Positions 49,390 to 56,803 of a DNA stretch of 64,000 nt are shown one piece after another; the stretch's first letter is position 1, and every line of letters begins with the position of its first letter. Under the pieces are notes generated by a model. The model was not told where the DNA came from and searched no databases. It worked only from the letters and a program-made list of their open reading frames with translations. Made by a program: the position numbers and the translations under genes. This stretch comes from Streptomyces griseoruber (GTDB lineage: Bacteria > Actinomycetota > Actinomycetes > Streptomycetales > Streptomycetaceae). The stretch is from the NCBI RefSeq assembly GCF_001514205.1, contig NZ_KQ948766.1, positions 403,215 through 467,214 of the forward strand, in the 5' to 3' direction.

Positions 49390-50538
49390 ATGGTGGAGTT
49401 CCGGGTCGACCGGGGTGATCTCGTCGAGGCCGTGGGGTGGGCGGCCCGGGCGCTGCCCGCGCGGACCCCGGTGCCGGTGCTCGGCGGGTTGCTGCTGGAG
49501 GCGGGCGACGGGCGGCTGAGCGTGTCCGGGTCCGACCTGGAGACGGCGGCACGGATCGAGACGGACGCCGAGGTGTCGCGGGGCGGACCGGTGCTGGTCC
49601 TGGGGCGGCGGCTGCTGGACATCTGCAAGGTGCTGCCGGACGGGCCGGTGCGCTGCGCGCTGGAGGGGTCGCGGTTCACGGTCGAGGCGGGCGGCACGCG
49701 CTTCGGGCTGTCGACGCTGGCGCGCGCGGAGTATCCGGCCCCGCCCGTGCCGCCGGGGGCGTACGGGAGCGTGGACGCGTCCGCGTTCGCCGCCGCCGTC
49801 GGGCAGGTCGCGGTGGCGGCGGGCCGCGACGACACACTCCCCGCGCTGACCGGCCTGCAGGTGCGGCTGGACGGCGACGAGATGACCCTGTCCGCCTCCG
49901 ACCGCTACCGGTACGCGGTACGGCGGCTGGCGTGGAAGGCGGAGGCGGGCGGAGCGGAGGGCGAGGGGGCCGCCCGGGGCGTGGTGGAGGCGCTGGTGCC
50001 CGCCAGGCGGCTGCTGGAGGTGGCGCGGTCGCTGGCGCGGTGCGGGGTGGTGCGGATCGGGCTCGACGGGGGCGGCGGGGCCGGCGGGGGTGGGTCGATC
50101 GGGTTCGAGGGCGGGCGGATGCGGACCGTCCTGCGGCGGCTGGACGGGCGGCTGCCGGGCTACGGGAAGCTGTTCGACATGGCGGGGGCGGCGGTCGCCG
50201 AGGTGGAGTGCGGGGCGCTCACCGAGGCCGTACGGCGGGTGGCGGTGGTGGCGGAGGCGAACGGGCCCGTACGGCTGGAGTTCGGGCCGGAGTCGGTGCT
50301 GCTGCGCGCCGGGTACGGCGACGACGTGGCCGCGCAGCGGCTGCCCGCCTCGCTGACCGGCGCCGAGGAGGTGACGGTCGCCTTCGACCCGGCGTTCCTG
50401 CTGGACGCGCTGACCTCCTTCGGGGTGCGGGCGCTGCGGCTGGAGCTGCTGGGGACCGGGCAGCGGGCCCTGCTGGACGACAAGGACGCGCCCGGGGTGC
50501 ACCGGCATCTGCTGATGTCCGTGAAGCAGCCGTCCTGA
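49390..50538 (+). CDS. DNA polymerase III beta-clamp-like protein (DnaN paralog)
   Basis: 382 residues from the ATG at 49390, with AGGGGG upstream. Three clamp domains are visible: domain 1 VEFRVDRGDLVEAVGWAARA with RTPVPVLGGLLLEAGDG, domain 2 FAAAVGQVAVAAGRDDTLPAL with LTGLQVRLDGDEMTLSASDR (a strong DnaN signature), domain 3 from about 250 (LPGYGKLFDMAG) ending HRHLLMSVKQ. Regular dnaN lies beside dnaA; here the neighbours are an MFS exporter and an ECF sigma factor, so this is a second clamp. A Gly-rich insert (GGGGAGGGG) lies near residue 235. A role in repair or translesion synthesis is a guess. Confidence 0.88.
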   Translation: MVEFRVDRGDLVEAVGWAARALPARTPVPVLGGLLLEAGDGRLSVSGSDLETAARIETDAEVSRGGPVLVLGRRLLDICKVLPDGPVRCALEGSRFTVEAGGTRFGLSTLARAEYPAPPVPPGAYGSVDASAFAAAVGQVAVAAGRDDTLPALTGLQVRLDGDEMTLSASDRYRYAVRRLAWKAEAGGAEGEGAARGVVEALVPARRLLEVARSLARCGVVRIGLDGGGGAGGGGSIGFEGGRMRTVLRRLDGRLPGYGKLFDMAGAAVAEVECGALTEAVRRVAVVAEANGPVRLEFGPESVLLRAGYGDDVAAQRLPASLTGAEEVTVAFDPAFLLDALTSFGVRALRLELLGTGQRALLDDKDAPGVHRHLLMSVKQPS

Positions 50539-50565
50539 CCTGCGCTTTCGGCGGCTCGGCAGGCC

Positions 50566-50589
50566 GTTGTCAGTGGGCTGGGGTAGCTT
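50566..50589 (+). promoter_or_regulatory. Shared promoter element, copy 2 (ECF sigma gene)
   Basis: GTTGTCAGTGG (50566-50576), seven bases, TAGCTT (50584-50589), 58 bp before the sigma gene ATG. Matches copy 1 in sequence and spacing and would fit autoregulation by this sigma factor. Confidence 0.6.
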
Positions 50590-50647
50590 CCGAAGTGCTG
50601 GGCGCACAGACGCGTGACAGGACGGCCACAGGGGTGGGTGGACGAGG

Positions 50648-51673
50648 ATGGGTGACGGGACGGCAGGCGCCGCGACGGCCGAGGATCTCGATGTCCGGCT
50701 GGAGAGGCACCGGGTCGAGCTGACCGGCTACTGCTATCGCATGCTCGGTTCCTCCTTCGAGGCCGAGGACGCGGTGCAGGACACGCTGGTGCGGGCCTGG
50801 CGGAGCTACGACAGGTTCGAGGGCCGCTCCAGCCTGCGCTCGTGGCTGTACCGGATCGCGACGAACGTCTGTCTGGACATGCTGACGGCGGGCAACAAGC
50901 GGGCCCGGCCGATGGACCTCTCCGAGTCGACGCCGCTCGCCCGGGCGGCCCTGTCCCCCCGCCCCGACCACACCTGGCTGGAGCCGATGCCGGACGCGCG
51001 CGTGCTGCCCACGGTGGAGGACCCGGCGGAGGCGGCGGTGGCCAAGGAGTCGGTGCGGCTGGCCTTCATGGCCGCGCTGCAGCAGCTGCCGCCCAGGCAG
51101 CGGGCGGTGCTGATCCTGCGCGAGGTGCTGGCGTGGCGGGCGAGTGAGGTCGCCGAGCTGCTGGACACCTCGGTCGCCTCGGTCAACAGCGCGTTGCAGC
51201 GGGCGCGGGCCACGCTGGCCGAGCGGGCCGAGGCGGGCGCACAGGCGGCGGTGTCGGACCCACTGGACGAGGAGCAGCAGAAGCTGCTGGAGCGCTATGT
51301 GGCGGCCTTCGAGGGCTACGACATGGCCGCCCTGACGGCGCTGCTGCACGAGGACGCCGTCATGACGATGCCGCCGTTCGACCTGTGGCTGACGGGCCAC
51401 GACGACATCACGGGCTTCATGACGACGCTCGGCTCGGGCTGTGAGGGCTCGCGGCTGCTGCCGGTCCGGGTGAACGGGCTGCCGGGCTTCGCCCAGTACA
51501 AGCCGGACCCGGAGAAGGGCGGCTTCAGCCCCTGGGCGATCCAGGTCCTGGAGATCTCAGACGGCCGCCTCACCGGGTTCCACTTCTACCTCGACACCCA
51601 GCGCTGGTTCCCCCTTTTCGGACTCCCCCTCCATCTCGACGGGGAGTCCGACGAGGTGGAGCAGGGCGCGTAG
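50648..51673 (+). CDS. ECF sigma factor with C-terminal SnoaL-like domain (SigG/SigX5 type)
   Basis: 341 residues. Region 2 (about 25-90: ELTGYCYRMLGSSFEAEDAV, QDTLVRAWRSYDRF) and region 4 (about 135-195: QLPPRQRAVLILREVLAWRA, SEVAELLDTSVASVNSALQR) are followed by a SnoaL-like domain (about 215-330: LLERYVAAFEGYDMAALTAL, LHEDAVMTMPPFDLWLTGHD). In this class the extra domain, not a separate anti-sigma protein, is thought to tune activity. An upstream promoter element shared with the DnaN-like gene hints at autoregulation and a common regulon. The 3' end overlaps an antisense STAS gene by 117 bp. Confidence 0.92.
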   Translation: MGDGTAGAATAEDLDVRLERHRVELTGYCYRMLGSSFEAEDAVQDTLVRAWRSYDRFEGRSSLRSWLYRIATNVCLDMLTAGNKRARPMDLSESTPLARAALSPRPDHTWLEPMPDARVLPTVEDPAEAAVAKESVRLAFMAALQQLPPRQRAVLILREVLAWRASEVAELLDTSVASVNSALQRARATLAERAEAGAQAAVSDPLDEEQQKLLERYVAAFEGYDMAALTALLHEDAVMTMPPFDLWLTGHDDITGFMTTLGSGCEGSRLLPVRVNGLPGFAQYKPDPEKGGFSPWAIQVLEISDGRLTGFHFYLDTQRWFPLFGLPLHLDGESDEVEQGA

Positions 51674-51910
51674 GGCGGGGTCGGGACCGCGCAGCCGGAC
51701 CCTGCCTCCGGCCCGGCGGGCGGCCAGCTGGAGCCGGGCCAGCAGCTCGACGGCGGCCAGCCCGGGCGGCCCGAGGTCGCTCACGTCACAGACGACGCCC
51801 CCGTCACCGCCGGCCGCCAGGAGGGCACGTACGGCGTCGACGAGCCCTGGCACCCGGTCGGGGGTGACAGGGCCGGTCAGGGCGAGTACGGGCGGTGTCT
51901 CGGGGTCCAC
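51557..51910 (-). CDS. STAS-domain protein (anti-sigma antagonist-like)
   Basis: 117 residues. The STAS fold is readable: VLALTGPVTPDRVPGLVDAV, GVVCDVSDLGPPGLAAVELL (the position of the regulatory Ser/Thr of SpoIIAA is occupied by PPG, no Ser), ARLQLAARRAGGRVRLRGPD and LLHLVGL. It is thus probably not phosphorylated like SpoIIAA. It overlaps the ECF sigma gene tail to tail by 117 bp, encoding the last 39 sigma residues in antisense. The C-terminal acidic stretch comes from this overlap. Confidence 0.85.
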   Translation of the reverse strand: MDPETPPVLALTGPVTPDRVPGLVDAVRALLAAGGDGGVVCDVSDLGPPGLAAVELLARLQLAARRAGGRVRLRGPDPALRALLHLVGLPVEMEGESEKGEPALGVEVEVEPGEAAV

Positions 51911-51954
51911 GTGCGGTAGACCTCGGGGCGGGGGTCAACTCATCGGGCCTGGCC

Positions 51955-52539
51955 CTACTCGGTGGGAAAATCGCTGGTGTCGATGGTGACGCCGAAGGGG
52001 GCGGGGAGCACCAGGGGCTCGCCGAACTTGGCGACGGCCAGCGGGCGGTAGACATCGCCGTGCGGCTCGCCGTAGAGGGTCGCGGTGGGGCCGTCGGGCG
52101 CCCAGCGGTCGACGAGGAGATAGAACGGGATGCCTGCCGAGGCGTAGGCCGCGGGCTTGCTGACGCGGTCGTGGCGGGCGTTCTTCCGAGACGTCACCTC
52201 GACGACGAGCTCCGCGAGAGCAGCGGGGATGTGAGTGTCCACATCCGTCTCGATCTGCCGGGGCGCCACCAAGATGTCCGGGATGAACATGCCGAGACGA
52301 GAGGGCACAGCGATCGACAGCGTCTGATAGATCCCCCAGTCCTCCGGAATAACGGAGTAGAGGCGGCGCTGAATGCGCTCCGCGATGTCGTTGTGCCGGT
52401 ACGCGGGAGCAGGTGACACGGTGACGATCCCCTCGATGATCTCCACCTTGCTGCCCTCGGGCCATTCCATCTCCTCCCAGAACCGGACGAGGTCGTCCCA
52501 GCTCTGCTCGGGGTCGTGGCCCACGGTGAGTGCGCTCAT
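51955..52539 (-). CDS. Uma2-family (DUF820) endonuclease-fold protein
   Basis: 194 residues from the ATG at 52539. The PD-(D/E)xK core appears as FIPDILVAPRQIE and LAELVVEVTSRKNARHDR, preceded by EGSKVEIIEGIVTVSPAPAY and followed by YASAGIPFYLLVD. Uma2 proteins are abundant in Streptomyces and cyanobacteria; nuclease activity is inferred from the fold and has no known cell role. A stand-alone gene. The nucleoside operon terminator lies just upstream. Confidence 0.9.
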   Translation of the reverse strand: MSALTVGHDPEQSWDDLVRFWEEMEWPEGSKVEIIEGIVTVSPAPAYRHNDIAERIQRRLYSVIPEDWGIYQTLSIAVPSRLGMFIPDILVAPRQIETDVDTHIPAALAELVVEVTSRKNARHDRVSKPAAYASAGIPFYLLVDRWAPDGPTATLYGEPHGDVYRPLAVAKFGEPLVLPAPFGVTIDTSDFPTE

Positions 52540-52578
52540 GGCGGTCTCCAATCGGTGCGTCACCGATCACAGCATGCC

Positions 52579-52612
52579 GAACGGGACCGGTTCAGGTCCA
52601 CCGATCCCGTTC
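52579..52612 (-). terminator. Terminator of the nucleoside operon
   Basis: GAACGGGA, 18-base loop, TCCCGTTC, perfect 8-bp arms, 22 bp after the deoA stop on the reverse strand. Confidence 0.6.
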
Positions 52613-52634
52613 ACCCGAATGGGGAAATCGCAGG

Positions 52635-53918
52635 TCAGGCGATACGTTCCAGCACGACCGGCGATGCCGTGAACGGCGTGCCGGGGGCGGCGATGTCGTA
52701 GGAGCCGGTGATCGACTGGAGGGCGTAGTCGAAGCGCTCGGGGGTGTCGGTGTGCAGGGTCAGCAGGGGCTGGCCCGCCGTGACCGTGTCGCCGGGGCGG
52801 GCGTGGAGTTCGACACCCGCGCCGGCCTGGACCGGGTCCTCCTTGCGGGCGCGGCCCGCGCCGAGGCGCCAGGCGGCGATGCCGACGTCGTAGGCGTCGA
52901 GGCGGGTGAGGACGCCGGAGGAGGGGGCCGTGACGACGTGCTGTTCGCGGGCCACCGGCAGCGCGGCGTCCGGGTCGCCGCCCTGGGCCGCGATCATGCG
53001 GCGCCAGACGTCCATCGCCGAGCCGTCGGCCAGCGCCTTCGCCGGGTCCGCGTCGCGCACGCCGGCCGCGTCCAGCATCTCGCGGGCGAGGGCGAGGGTC
53101 AGCTCCACGACGTCCGCCGGGCCGCCGCCCGCGAGGACCTCGATCGACTCACGGACCTCCAGGGCGTTGCCGGCCGTCAGGCCCAGCGGGGTGCTCATGT
53201 CGGTGAGGAGCGCGACCGTCCTCACACCGTGGTCGGTGCCGAGGCCGACCATCGTGGAGGCCAGCTCACGGGCGTCCTCGATCGTCTTCATGAAGGCGCC
53301 GGTGCCGACCTTCACGTCGAGGACCAGGGAGCCGGTGCCCTCGGCGATCTTCTTGGACATGATCGAGGACGCGATCAGCGGGATCGCCTCGACGGTGCCG
53401 GTGACGTCGCGCAGGGCGTACAGCTTCTTGTCGGCGGGGGCGAGGCCGTCGCCGGCCGCGCAGATCACGGCGCCGGTGCCGTCGAGGACGGAGAGCATCT
53501 CCTCGTTCGACAGCAGCGCGCGCCAGCCGGGGATGGACTCCAGCTTGTCCAGGGTGCCGCCGGTGTGGCCGAGGCCGCGGCCGGAGAGCTGCGGGACGGC
53601 GGCGCCGCAGGCCGCGACGAGGGGGGCCAGCGGGAGGGTGATCTTGTCGCCGACGCCGCCGGTGGAGTGCTTGTCGGCGGTGGGGCGGGACAGGGACGAG
53701 AAGTCCATGCGCTCGCCGGAGGCGATCATCGCGGCGGTCCAGCGGGCGATCTCACGGCGGTTCATGCCGTTGAGCAGGATGGCCATCGCGAGCGACGACA
53801 TCTGCTCGTCGGCGACCTCGCCGCGGGTGTACGCGTCGATGACCCAGTCGATCTGTTCGTCGCTGAGTTCGCCGCGGTCCCGCTTGGTGCGGATGACGGA
53901 GATGGCGTCCATGGCCAT
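52635..53918 (-). CDS. deoA: Thymidine phosphorylase
   Basis: 427 residues from the ATG at 53918, with GGAAGGA upstream. Family motifs are KHSTGGVGDKITLPLAPLVA (phosphate site), SGRGLGHTGGTLDKLES and the C-terminal domain GVLTRLDAYDVGIAAWRLGA. It splits thymidine and deoxyuridine into base and deoxyribose-1-phosphate. It is last in a five-gene operon behind cdd, with a 97-bp gap that contains a large hairpin, so its expression may be set lower than that of the transporter genes. The adjacent permeases supply its substrates. Confidence 0.95.
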   Translation of the reverse strand: MAMDAISVIRTKRDRGELSDEQIDWVIDAYTRGEVADEQMSSLAMAILLNGMNRREIARWTAAMIASGERMDFSSLSRPTADKHSTGGVGDKITLPLAPLVAACGAAVPQLSGRGLGHTGGTLDKLESIPGWRALLSNEEMLSVLDGTGAVICAAGDGLAPADKKLYALRDVTGTVEAIPLIASSIMSKKIAEGTGSLVLDVKVGTGAFMKTIEDARELASTMVGLGTDHGVRTVALLTDMSTPLGLTAGNALEVRESIEVLAGGGPADVVELTLALAREMLDAAGVRDADPAKALADGSAMDVWRRMIAAQGGDPDAALPVAREQHVVTAPSSGVLTRLDAYDVGIAAWRLGAGRARKEDPVQAGAGVELHARPGDTVTAGQPLLTLHTDTPERFDYALQSITGSYDIAAPGTPFTASPVVLERIA

Positions 53919-53952
53919 GGCGTGCGTTCCTTCCGAGGGTCCAGAAAGTGTG

Positions 53953-54000
53953 CGGCCCCCCTGAGAGTGTGTGTCATGGTGACAGCGTTCAGAGGGGCCG
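53953..54000 (-). promoter_or_regulatory. Intercistronic hairpin between cdd and deoA
   Basis: CGGCCCC-c-CTGA (53953-53964) and TCAG-a-GGGGCCG (53989-54000) pair over eleven base pairs with one mismatch; the loop holds a second small dyad TGTCA-TGG-TGACA. Inside an operon this suits RNA processing, stabilisation or partial termination before deoA. Confidence 0.5.
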
Positions 54001-54015
54001 TACGGAGGTGCTTGC

Positions 54016-54429
54016 TTACTTGGTGAGGTGGTCCGGGCCGAAGGCCTGCGGGAGCATCTCGGCCAGGGGCAGGATCCCGGCCGGGGTCTCCAGCAGGAGG
54101 CCCGCGCCGCCGAACTCGTACAGGAGCTGGCGGCAGCGGCCGCACGGGACCAGGATCTCGCCTCTGCCGTCCACGCAGGTGAAGTGCGTGAGCCGGCCGC
54201 CGCCGGTGCGCTGGAGCTCCGAGACGAGTCCGCACTCGGCGCACAGCCCGAGGCCGTAGGAGGCGTTCTCGACATTGCAGCCGGAGACCGTACGGCCGTC
54301 GTCGACCAGGGCCGCGACCCCCACCGGGTAGCCCGAGTAGGGGGCGTACGCGTGGCTCATCGCCTCGCGGGCCACCGCGCGCAGCTCGTCCCAGTCGACC
54401 TTGGCGTCCGGGGTCGCGGCGGGGGTCAC
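54016..54429 (-). CDS. cdd: Cytidine deaminase
   Basis: 137 residues from a GTG that overlaps the permease stop (GTGA). Short tetrameric form: YAPYSGYPVGVAALVDDG, the zinc/catalytic site CAECGLVSEL, and the second zinc pair PCGRCRQLL; NVENASYGLGL binds the nucleoside. It turns cytidine and deoxycytidine into (deoxy)uridine. Placed between the importer and thymidine phosphorylase, it prepares pyrimidine nucleosides for cleavage. Confidence 0.96.
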   Translation of the reverse strand: MTPAATPDAKVDWDELRAVAREAMSHAYAPYSGYPVGVAALVDDGRTVSGCNVENASYGLGLCAECGLVSELQRTGGGRLTHFTCVDGRGEILVPCGRCRQLLYEFGGAGLLLETPAGILPLAEMLPQAFGPDHLTK

Positions 54430-55688
54430 TTGCCCTGTCCCTTCCGGTACGGCAGTCCGTCCGCCTTCGGCATGCGCAGGCGCTGCGCGGACAGCGAGAG
54501 GACCAGCAGGGTGACGACGTACGGGGTGGCGGTGACGACCTGGTTGGGGACGTCGTCGGTGCTGACGTACCAGATGAACATCAGGGCCGAGACCGCGGCG
54601 GTGATGGCGGCCGGGACGTACTTCTTCCTCCAGGCCAGGTAGGCGACGCCGGCGACCAGCAGGATCGCGATCAGCAGGATCAGCGCGTGGACGTTGGTGG
54701 CGCCGCCGCGCAGGTTGAGGCTGTCGGTGTAGCCGAAGAGCCCGGCGCCGAGGGCGAGGCCGCCCGGCATCCAGTTGCCGAAGATCATCGCGGCGAGACC
54801 GATGTAACCGCGGCCGGCGGTCTGGCCGTCGAGGTAGACGTTCGACGCGACGATCGACAGGAAGGCGCCGCCGAGGCCGGCGAAGCCGCCGGAGATGATC
54901 ACGGCGATGTACTTGTACTTGTAGACGTTGACGCCGAGGGACTCGGCGGCGACCGGGTTCTCGCCGCAGGAGCGCAGCCGCAGGCCGAACGAGGTGCGCC
55001 ACAGCACGTACCAGGTGGCGGGGACGAGGGCGACGGCGACGACGGTGAGCGGCGACAGGTTGGTGATGAGGCCGCCGACCAGGCCGGCGAGGTCGGAGAC
55101 CAGGAACCAGTGCTTGTCGTTGAGGGTCTCCAGCCCGCTGGACAGGCCGGGGATGTCGAAGGTGCCGAGCGAGTCGATCGGCGGGGACTGCTTGGAGGAG
55201 CCCTGCGGGGCGCCCTCGAAGGTGAACTTCGACAGATAGCGGGTGACGCCCAGCGCCAGGATGTTCAGGGCCACACCGGAGACGATGTGGTTGACCTTGA
55301 AGGTGACGGTGGCGATGGCGTGCAGGACGGCGCCGAGCGCGCCGCCGACGATGCCGAAGACGACACCGGTCCACGGGCCCCACTGGTAGCCGGCCCAGGC
55401 GCCGAACCAGGTGCCGAGGATCATCATGCCCTCGAGGCCGATGTTGACGACGCCCGCCCGCTCGGCCCACAGACCGCCGAGGCCGGCGAGGCCGATCGGG
55501 ACGGCGGCGCGCAGGGCGGTGGACATCTGGCCGGTGGACGTGATGCCGTCCGCGCCGGTGATCAGGCGGACGACCGAGGTCAGGATCAGGACGCCCGCGA
55601 TGACCAGCAGGAGGACGGGCAGCGACATCCGGCGGCCGCCCTTGCCGGGCTGCCCGGACTTCGGCTTCGCGATGGTCGCGGTGCTCAT
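54426..55688 (-). CDS. Nucleoside ABC transporter permease 2 (YufQ/NupQ-like)
   Basis: 420 residues, about ten membrane helices. The BPD_transp_2 core shows GLWAERAGVVNIGLEGMMIL near residue 77, the typical EAA-like loop of this family, and GFAGLGGAFLSIVASNVYLD. It partners with the permease and ATPase encoded upstream. Homologs in Bacillus (NupNOPQ) and Lactococcus import nucleosides with BMP lipoproteins. Shares one base with the previous permease gene and overlaps cdd by four. Confidence 0.93.
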   Translation of the reverse strand: MSTATIAKPKSGQPGKGGRRMSLPVLLLVIAGVLILTSVVRLITGADGITSTGQMSTALRAAVPIGLAGLGGLWAERAGVVNIGLEGMMILGTWFGAWAGYQWGPWTGVVFGIVGGALGAVLHAIATVTFKVNHIVSGVALNILALGVTRYLSKFTFEGAPQGSSKQSPPIDSLGTFDIPGLSSGLETLNDKHWFLVSDLAGLVGGLITNLSPLTVVAVALVPATWYVLWRTSFGLRLRSCGENPVAAESLGVNVYKYKYIAVIISGGFAGLGGAFLSIVASNVYLDGQTAGRGYIGLAAMIFGNWMPGGLALGAGLFGYTDSLNLRGGATNVHALILLIAILLVAGVAYLAWRKKYVPAAITAAVSALMFIWYVSTDDVPNQVVTATPYVVTLLVLSLSAQRLRMPKADGLPYRKGQGK

Positions 55689-56803
55689 CAGACCGCCACC
55701 TCCTTCTTGGTGTTCGCGGCGGCGGCGAGTTCCTCACCGACGCGCTTCTGCTGGCGGCGCAGACCCCAGGTGCGGACGACCTCGTAGGAGATGACGACCG
55801 CGAAGACGATCAGGCCCTGCATGATCATCGCGATCTCCTTCTCGTACGGCTCGGGAGTCGCGTAGTCGAGGGCGGGGGACGCCTTGTCGAGGAAGGCCCA
55901 CAGGAGGGCGGCGAGTGCGATGCCGCCGGGGTTGTTGCGGCCGAGCAGGGCGATGCCGATGGCGGTGAAGCCGACACCGGTCGGGAAGCTCAGGCTGTAG
56001 GTGTGGGCGTCGCCGAGCAGCAGCGGCAGACCGGCGAGGCCGGAGACCGCGCCGGAGACGATCATCACGGTGAGGATCATGCGCTTGGCGTCGACGCCGG
56101 AGGCGGCGGCGGCCGACTCGGACTCACCGGTGGCGCGCAGGTCGAAGCCGAAGCGGGTGCGGTTGAGGACCAGCCAGTAGACGAGGCCGAGGGCGATGGC
56201 GAGGAAGACCAGGCCGTAGATCTCGCCGACGTCGGCGCCCAGGTTGATGCCGGGGACCCAGCCGGACTCCTTCATGATGCCGGTGGTCTTGTTGTCGCCG
56301 ACCAGCTGGCCGAAGACGTCGGGCAGGGTGAGGTAGGCGATGAGGCTGGTGGCGATGGCGTTGAGCATGATCGTCGCGACGACCTCGCTGACGCCCCGGG
56401 TGACCTTCAGGACGCCCGCGACACCGGCCCAGATACCACCGGTGAGGGCGGCGACCAGCAGCAGCAGCGGGACCTGGAGGAAGGCCGGCAGGTCCATGTG
56501 GGCGCCGACCACGGCGGTCATCATGGCGGCGAGGCGGTACTGGCCGTCGACGCCGATGTTGAACAGGTTCATGCGGAAGCCGAGGGCGACCGCGAGGGCG
56601 GCGATGTAGTACAGCGACGCCTGGTTGATGATCAGGACCTGGACGTCGGAGTAGCCGATCTGCTCCAGCATGAGCGTGTACGGCTCGATCGGGCTCTTGC
56701 CCGAGGCGATCAGCACGACCGAGGTCAGCAGGATCGCCGCGACGAGCGCCATGACCGGTCCGGCCACGGCGAGGAGCACGCGCTCCTTGTCGAACTTCTT
56801 CAT
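55688..56803 (-). CDS. Nucleoside ABC transporter permease 1 (YufP/NupP-like)
   Basis: 371 residues. Hydrophobic core helices include VLLAVAGPVMALVAAILLTS and IAALAVALGFRMNLFNIGVD, with the family loop FRMNLFNIGVDGQYRL and SGLAGLPLLLGDAHTYSLSF. It forms the second half of the channel of the nucleoside importer. Its ATG overlaps the stop of the ATPase gene (ATGA). Confidence 0.93.
   Translation of the reverse strand: MKKFDKERVLLAVAGPVMALVAAILLTSVVLIASGKSPIEPYTLMLEQIGYSDVQVLIINQASLYYIAALAVALGFRMNLFNIGVDGQYRLAAMMTAVVGAHMDLPAFLQVPLLLLVAALTGGIWAGVAGVLKVTRGVSEVVATIMLNAIATSLIAYLTLPDVFGQLVGDNKTTGIMKESGWVPGINLGADVGEIYGLVFLAIALGLVYWLVLNRTRFGFDLRATGESESAAAASGVDAKRMILTVMIVSGAVSGLAGLPLLLGDAHTYSLSFPTGVGFTAIGIALLGRNNPGGIALAALLWAFLDKASPALDYATPEPYEKEIAMIMQGLIVFAVVISYEVVRTWGLRRQQKRVGEELAAAANTKKEVAV

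Noticed and set aside
52580..54016. Plus-strand long frame antisense to deoA
   Set aside because: Shadow of the thymidine phosphorylase gene, no domain, biased Gly/Arg/Val composition.
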